DNA of 64,000 bases, from the NCBI RefSeq assembly GCF_029871245.1, contig NZ_SSON01000075.1:324943-388942 (forward strand). Direction: 5' to 3'. Below, piece by piece: positions 61,852-64,000 of this stretch. The translations under genes were made by a program, and so were the position numbers. The number at the start of each line of letters is the position of its first letter. Position 1 is the first letter of the stretch. The DNA comes from Pseudomonas sp. BN102 (GTDB taxonomy: Bacteria > Pseudomonadota > Gammaproteobacteria > Pseudomonadales > Pseudomonadaceae). Below the pieces are notes generated by a model. The model ran no database searches, was not told the DNA's origin, and saw only the letters and a program-made list of their open reading frames with translations.

Positions 61852-63729
61852 TCAGATCCGGAAACTCCCCACCAGCTGCTGCAGGCGTGCGGCCTGCTGG
61901 TCGAGATCGGCGCAGGCGCGCAGGGTGGCCTGGAGGTTCTCCACGCCTTCCTGGTTGAGGGTGTTGATCTCGGTGATGTCCATGTTCAGCGAGTCGACCA
62001 CGGCGGTCTGTTCCTCAGTGGCGGTGGCCACCGACTGGTTCATGCCGTCGATCTCGCCGATGCGCTGGGTCACGCTGCCCAGACGCTCGCCGGCCTGGTT
62101 GGCGATTTCCACGCTCTGCTCGCTGTAGCGCTGGCTCTCGGTCATGGTGCTGACCGCCTCGCGGGCGCCCACTTGCAGCTCCTCGATCATCTGCTGGATT
62201 TCCTGCGCCGATTCCTGGGTGCGGTGGGCCAGGTTGCGCACCTCGTCGGCCACCACAGCGAAACCACGGCCGGCTTCTCCGGCGCGGGCGGCTTCGATGG
62301 CGGCGTTGAGGGCGAGCAGGTTGGTCTGTTCGGAGATGCCTTTGATCACTTCGAGGATCTGGCCGATGTTCACCGTCTTGCCGTTCAGCGTTTCGATGTT
62401 GCCGCAGGACGCGCGGATCTTCCCGGACAGCTCGTTCATCGCCTGGATGGTGCGCTCGACCACCTGACGGCCGTCTTCGGCCAGGGTACGCGCGGAGGAA
62501 GCCTGGTGCGAGGCGTCGGCGGCGTTGCGGGCGATTTCCTGGGCGGCGGCGCCCAGCTCGTTGATCGCTGCGGCCACGCTATTGGTGCGGTTGGCCTGCT
62601 CGTCGGAGTTGCTCATCGAGGAGTTGGAGGAACTGAGTACTAGGCGCGCCGCTTGATTGACCTGTGCGCTGGCGGAGGATACTTCGCGAATGGATCCGTG
62701 GATCCGTTCGACGAAGCGGTTGAAGGCGCTGGCCAGCTCGCCGAACTCGTCCTGGGCATGGATCGCCAGGCGGCGAGTCAGGTCGCCCTCGCCCTGGGCG
62801 ATGTCCTGCATGGCGCGGCCCATGATGTGCAGCGGCTGCATCAGTACGCGGATCAGCATGCCCAGCAGGATCATGATGATCACCACCGCGATCACCGTGG
62901 CGACTATGGCCGAGGCGCGGAACTCGCTGAGCATCCCGTAGGCCTTGCCCTTGTCCACCGACAGGCCGATGTACCAGTTCACCGAGGGCAGCCCCTTGAT
63001 CTGGGCGAAGGTGAAGATGCGGGTGGCGCCATCCACTTCCACTTCGCTGAAGGCACTGCCGATGGCCGGCGTTTTCTGCGGGAACACCTCCCGCAGGTTC
63101 TTCATCACCAGGTCCTTGTTCGGATGCACCAGGATCTTGCCATCGGCGCTGACCAGGAAGGCATGACCCATGCCGTCGAAGTCCAGGGCGTTGATGATGC
63201 GCACCAGGGTCTCCAGGCTCAGGTCGCCGCCGGCCACGCCGAGGGACTGCACCGGCGTGGCGATGGTCATGATCAGCTGGCCGGTGGCTGCATCCACGTA
63301 GGGCTCGGTGAGGGTGGTGCCGCCGGCGCTCTTGGCGCCCTGGTACCAGGGGCGGGTGCGCGGGTCATAGCCTTCGGGCATGGCGCTGTCCGGGCGCATG
63401 GTGAACTGGCCGTCCTGGGTCCCGAAGTAGGTGAAGGCGAAGGTGGATTTCAGCGCCCGTTGTTGCAGCAGGGTCGGTACCGCATCACCCGAGGCGTTGG
63501 CGGCGAGGGATTCGGCCACGCTTTCCACCAGCAGGATCCGACCCGAAAGCCAATTCTGGATATTGCTGGCGGTCACATCGCCCATTTCCTGCAGATAGTT
63601 TTCCAGGTCGTTACGGATCGCATTCCTTTGCAAGTAATCGTTGTACAGGGCGAACAGCGAGAAAGCTGCTATCACCACCAGCGAGGCGGCAAGCAGAATC
63701 TTGTGGCTGAACCTGAGGTTTTTGATCAT
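61852..63729 (-). CDS. Methyl-accepting chemotaxis protein with dCache amino-acid sensor (PctA/B/C type)
   Basis: In this 625-residue receptor the first helix ([18 protein letters not shown]) and second helix (about 275-300) enclose a dCache domain with the amino-acid motif [12 protein letters not shown]...[10 protein letters not shown]...GDLSLE, as in PctA/PctB. A HAMP domain and a signalling coiled coil with the hairpin [35 protein letters not shown] follow. In P. aeruginosa pctA/B/C lie near purU as well, which supports the call. It steers swimming towards amino acids. Confidence 0.92.
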   Translation of the reverse strand: MIKNLRFSHKILLAASLVVIAAFSLFALYNDYLQRNAIRNDLENYLQEMGDVTASNIQNWLSGRILLVESVAESLAANASGDAVPTLLQQRALKSTFAFTYFGTQDGQFTMRPDSAMPEGYDPRTRPWYQGAKSAGGTTLTEPYVDAATGQLIMTIATPVQSLGVAGGDLSLETLVRIINALDFDGMGHAFLVSADGKILVHPNKDLVMKNLREVFPQKTPAIGSAFSEVEVDGATRIFTFAQIKGLPSVNWYIGLSVDKGKAYGMLSEFRASAIVATVIAVVIIMILLGMLIRVLMQPLHIMGRAMQDIAQGEGDLTRRLAIHAQDEFGELASAFNRFVERIHGSIREVSSASAQVNQAARLVLSSSNSSMSNSDEQANRTNSVAAAINELGAAAQEIARNAADASHQASSARTLAEDGRQVVERTIQAMNELSGKIRASCGNIETLNGKTVNIGQILEVIKGISEQTNLLALNAAIEAARAGEAGRGFAVVADEVRNLAHRTQESAQEIQQMIEELQVGAREAVSTMTESQRYSEQSVEIANQAGERLGSVTQRIGEIDGMNQSVATATEEQTAVVDSLNMDITEINTLNQEGVENLQATLRACADLDQQAARLQQLVGSFRI

Positions 63730-63856
63730 GTTTGCTTGCGTCCGATTAGGTGAGGCACCAGTCTTTATGGCACTCGCGTGCTGAAAAAAACTGAGTAGAA
63801 ACGTCGGTTTATATATCGGCGTTGTCCGGCAAAAGCTTTAATCCGAGGAAGGCAAA

Positions 63857-64000
63857 ATGCCCGATCAAAGTTCCCTGATTCTTGGCGCTGACCCAGAGGG
63901 CAATGCCATCTCCCAGGCCATGAAGCTGGCCAACCGTCATGGCCTGATCGCCGGTGCCACCGGTACCGGCAAGACGGTGACCCTGCAGCGCCTGGCCGAA
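63857..64000 (+). CDS. HerA-like/DUF853 ATPase (partial, N-terminal 48 residues)
   Basis: This gene begins at ATG 63857 (GAGGAAG upstream) and runs off the window. The visible part [42 protein letters not shown] contains Walker A GATGTGKT as in DUF853/YjgR-type P-loop ATPases. Only the family can be stated; the rest of the protein is outside the window. Confidence 0.85.
   Translation, partial: MPDQSSLILGADPEGNAISQAMKLANRHGLIAGATGTGKTVTLQRLAE

Overview
The window is high-GC chromosomal DNA from a Pseudomonas species. The evidence is a complete twelve-gene alginate operon in the order known from P. aeruginosa (algD-8-44-K-E-G-X-L-I-J-F-A), a MvaT nucleoid protein beside sbcB and purU, an aapJQMP amino-acid transporter next to an esterase, an acyl-CoA ligase and a DEAD-box helicase, and many short GTAGGNGC-type palindromes. 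Proteins are close to, but not identical with, P. aeruginosa proteins as I remember them, so a relative outside that species is likely. The window begins inside purL and ends inside a HerA-like ATPase gene.

Layout. 1-1097: end of purL, a duplicated palindromic repeat and a CDGSH iron-sulfur protein gene. 1098-7680: a 6.6 kb integrated element of visibly lower GC. It has two tyrosine recombinases, a zinc-motif/HNH-like protein, a 41-residue ribbon-helix-helix protein with a likely operator, and small unknown genes. It lies exactly at the start codon of a YqfO/NIF3-like gene (7681-7998); the att core is the first codons of that gene, so the host gene is now read from element-derived upstream DNA. 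8117-15089: an AraC regulator divergent from an EamA exporter and cupin, a GNAT acetyltransferase, small membrane proteins, a bufferin (copper-binding RiPP) cluster bufA-bufB-bufC, an SDR and a membrane protein of unknown function. 15221-31314: the alginate operon on the minus strand, followed by about 920 bp of algD control DNA with an AlgU-like promoter and a 13-bp inverted repeat. 32271-33050: yaaA. 33131-34792: a gene graveyard in which a truncated, twice-frameshifted LysR gene abuts an M20 hydrolase fragment fused in frame to a histone-deacetylase-like fragment. 35099-37759: a PhoH-family PIN-ATPase and moaCDE. 38077-43363: an orphan arginine/ornithine-type binding protein and the aapJQMP transporter. 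43840-50611: esterase, acyl-CoA ligase, diguanylate cyclase, M19 dipeptidase and an RhlB-like helicase. 50836-57660: six tightly overlapping genes (RDD, SpoIIM, DUF4129, DUF4350, MoxR, DUF58). 58035-64000: sbcB, mvaT, purU, a CBS-domain protein, a small conserved protein, a PctA/B/C-type chemoreceptor and a partial ATPase gene.

How the parts work together. AlgA and AlgD make GDP-mannuronate. Alg8 and Alg44 polymerise it under c-di-GMP control. AlgG, AlgX, AlgL, AlgI, AlgJ and AlgF epimerise, acetylate and trim the polymer in the periplasm, and AlgK with AlgE exports it. A diguanylate cyclase lies elsewhere in the window, but nothing here ties it to Alg44.

The least ordinary parts are the start-codon-targeting element with its regular arm-type repeats, the bufferin cluster without a visible DoxX partner, the collage of gene remnants at 33-35 kb, and several long dyads in control regions. 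All functional calls rest on motif recognition by eye; no database search was run.
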